A DNA stretch of 6,233 nucleotides. Source: Bacillota bacterium (lineage in GTDB: Bacteria > Bacillota > Clostridia > Christensenellales > Aristaeellaceae). Below, piece after piece: positions 5,566-6,233 of the stretch. Below the pieces are notes generated by a model. The model saw only the letters and a program-made list of their open reading frames with translations. It was not told the DNA's origin and did not search any database. The stretch's first letter is position 1. Each line of letters begins with the position of its first letter. The stretch lies in contig JAEWNM010000185.1 of the NCBI GenBank assembly GCA_023392755.1, forward strand, positions 1-6,233, read 5' to 3'. A program made the position numbers and the translations under genes.

Positions 5566-6233
5566 TTAACGGAACTGCGACAGGAAACGCGTGTCTCCCT
5601 CGAACATCAGCCGCATATCCCGGATTCCGTAGCGCAACGTGGCGATGCGGTCCAACCCGATACCGAAGGCAAAACCGGAATAGACGGTACTGTCGATGCC
5701 GCACATGTCCAGCACCTTGGGGTTCACCATGCCGCTGCCCAGCACCTCGATCCAGCCGGTGCCCTTGCAGATGCGGCAGCCGGCACCGTGGCAGGCCACG
5801 CAGGTCAGGTCCACCTCCGCGCTGGGCTCGGTGAAGGGGAAGAAGGAGGGACGGAACCGTATCTGCATATCCGGGCCGTACAGCCGCTTGGCAAATGCCT
5901 CCAGCGTGCCCTTCAAATCCGCCATGGTCACATCCTTGTCCACCACCAGGCCTTCCAGTTGATGGAACACAGGCGAATGGGTGGCGTCCACCTCGTCGGC
6001 GCGGTAGACCCGGCCGGGGCAAATCACCCGGATGGGCGGCTTGCGGGAAAGCATGGTGCGCGCCTGAGCCGGGGAGGTGTGGGTGCGCAGCACCGTGTTT
6101 TCATCGATATAAAAGGTATCCTGGGCATCCCTGGCGGGATGGTTCTTGGGCATATTGAGCAGCTCGAAGTTGTAGTGGTCAAGCTCCACCTCCGGGCCTT
6201 CCACCACCTCAAAGCCCATGCCGGCGAAGCATT
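5566..6233 (-). CDS. pheS: Phenylalanine--tRNA ligase alpha subunit, C-terminal part (runs off right edge)
   Basis: The last 221 residues of PheS, the catalytic subunit that activates Phe with ATP and transfers it to tRNA-Phe. About 120 N-terminal residues, including the tRNA-contacting coiled coil, lie outside the window. The visible part starts in GMGFEVVEGPEVE. It includes the helix segment HPARDAQDTFY, the class II motif 2 region PGRVYRADEVDATHSPVFHQ, FRPSFFPFTEPSAEVD, and the motif 3 region SGFAFGIGLDRIATLRYGI, ending in FLSQFR at TAA 5566-5568. Between the FTEPSAEVD strand and GWIEVLGSGMVNP there is a four-cysteine knuckle, CxxC-x4-CxxC (5767-5802), absent in the E. coli enzyme but known in many Firmicute versions. 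It may bind a metal such as zinc. Codon use and style match pheT, and the short gap indicates co-transcription. The internal ATG at 6217-6219 is not the true start. Confidence 0.97.
   Translation of the reverse strand, partial: CFAGMGFEVVEGPEVELDHYNFELLNMPKNHPARDAQDTFYIDENTVLRTHTSPAQARTMLSRKPPIRVICPGRVYRADEVDATHSPVFHQLEGLVVDKDVTMADLKGTLEAFAKRLYGPDMQIRFRPSFFPFTEPSAEVDLTCVACHGAGCRICKGTGWIEVLGSGMVNPKVLDMCGIDSTVYSGFAFGIGLDRIATLRYGIRDMRLMFEGDTRFLSQFR

Noticed and set aside
5384..6022. 212-codon minus-strand frame spanning the pheS-pheT border
   Set aside because: It overlaps both real genes in another frame, and its Arg/Gly-rich composition is typical of a shadow frame.
1..6233. CRISPR array, tRNA, rRNA, T-box or other riboswitch, toxin-antitoxin or defence system
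   Set aside because: I looked for regular repeat-spacer arrays, tRNA-like cloverleaf ends and T-box sequences, and for defence-type proteins. None is visible. The pheST leader, where a T-box would sit, is outside the window.

Overview
The window suggests a moderately GC-rich Firmicute of the Clostridia (Oscillospiraceae-like). The grounds are the PheS and PheT sequences, the strong AGGAGG-type ribosome binding sites, a phage terminase and integrase pair of the kind common in gut Clostridia, and a MerR-type aldehyde/stress promoter ahead of an aldo/keto reductase. The taxonomic call is an inference from sequence style, not a measurement.

Layout, left to right. (1) 1-321, minus strand: N-terminal 107 codons of a GNAT-type acetyltransferase, running off the left edge, with a clear Shine-Dalgarno and a candidate promoter. 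(2) 454-1577: a decayed prophage scar. A C-terminal fragment of the terminase large subunit (minus) is joined head to head with an N-terminally truncated tyrosine integrase (plus). The integrase keeps its catalytic residues but carries in-frame stops. (3) 1578-1894: a 317-base gene-free stretch with two 9-bp direct repeats (candidate integrase arm sites), a tandem 10-bp repeat, a nest of overlapping palindromes and a strong rho-independent terminator hairpin. (4) 1895-2875, minus: an intact aldo/keto reductase with a complete catalytic tetrad, preceded by a 19-bp-spacer promoter with a MerR-family operator dyad. (5) 3072-6233, minus: the 3' part of pheS followed 18 nt later by complete pheT, ending in a rho-independent terminator. 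Together they encode the alpha2beta2 phenylalanyl-tRNA synthetase.

How it fits together: pheS-pheT is a conserved housekeeping operon. The reductase behind it looks like an independently regulated detoxification gene. The left third is a prophage remnant in which the phage interior has been deleted, leaving only pieces of terL and int. I see no convincing new multi-gene system. The points most worth a second look are the MerR-type operator, the terL/int junction, and the repeat cluster downstream of the integrase.
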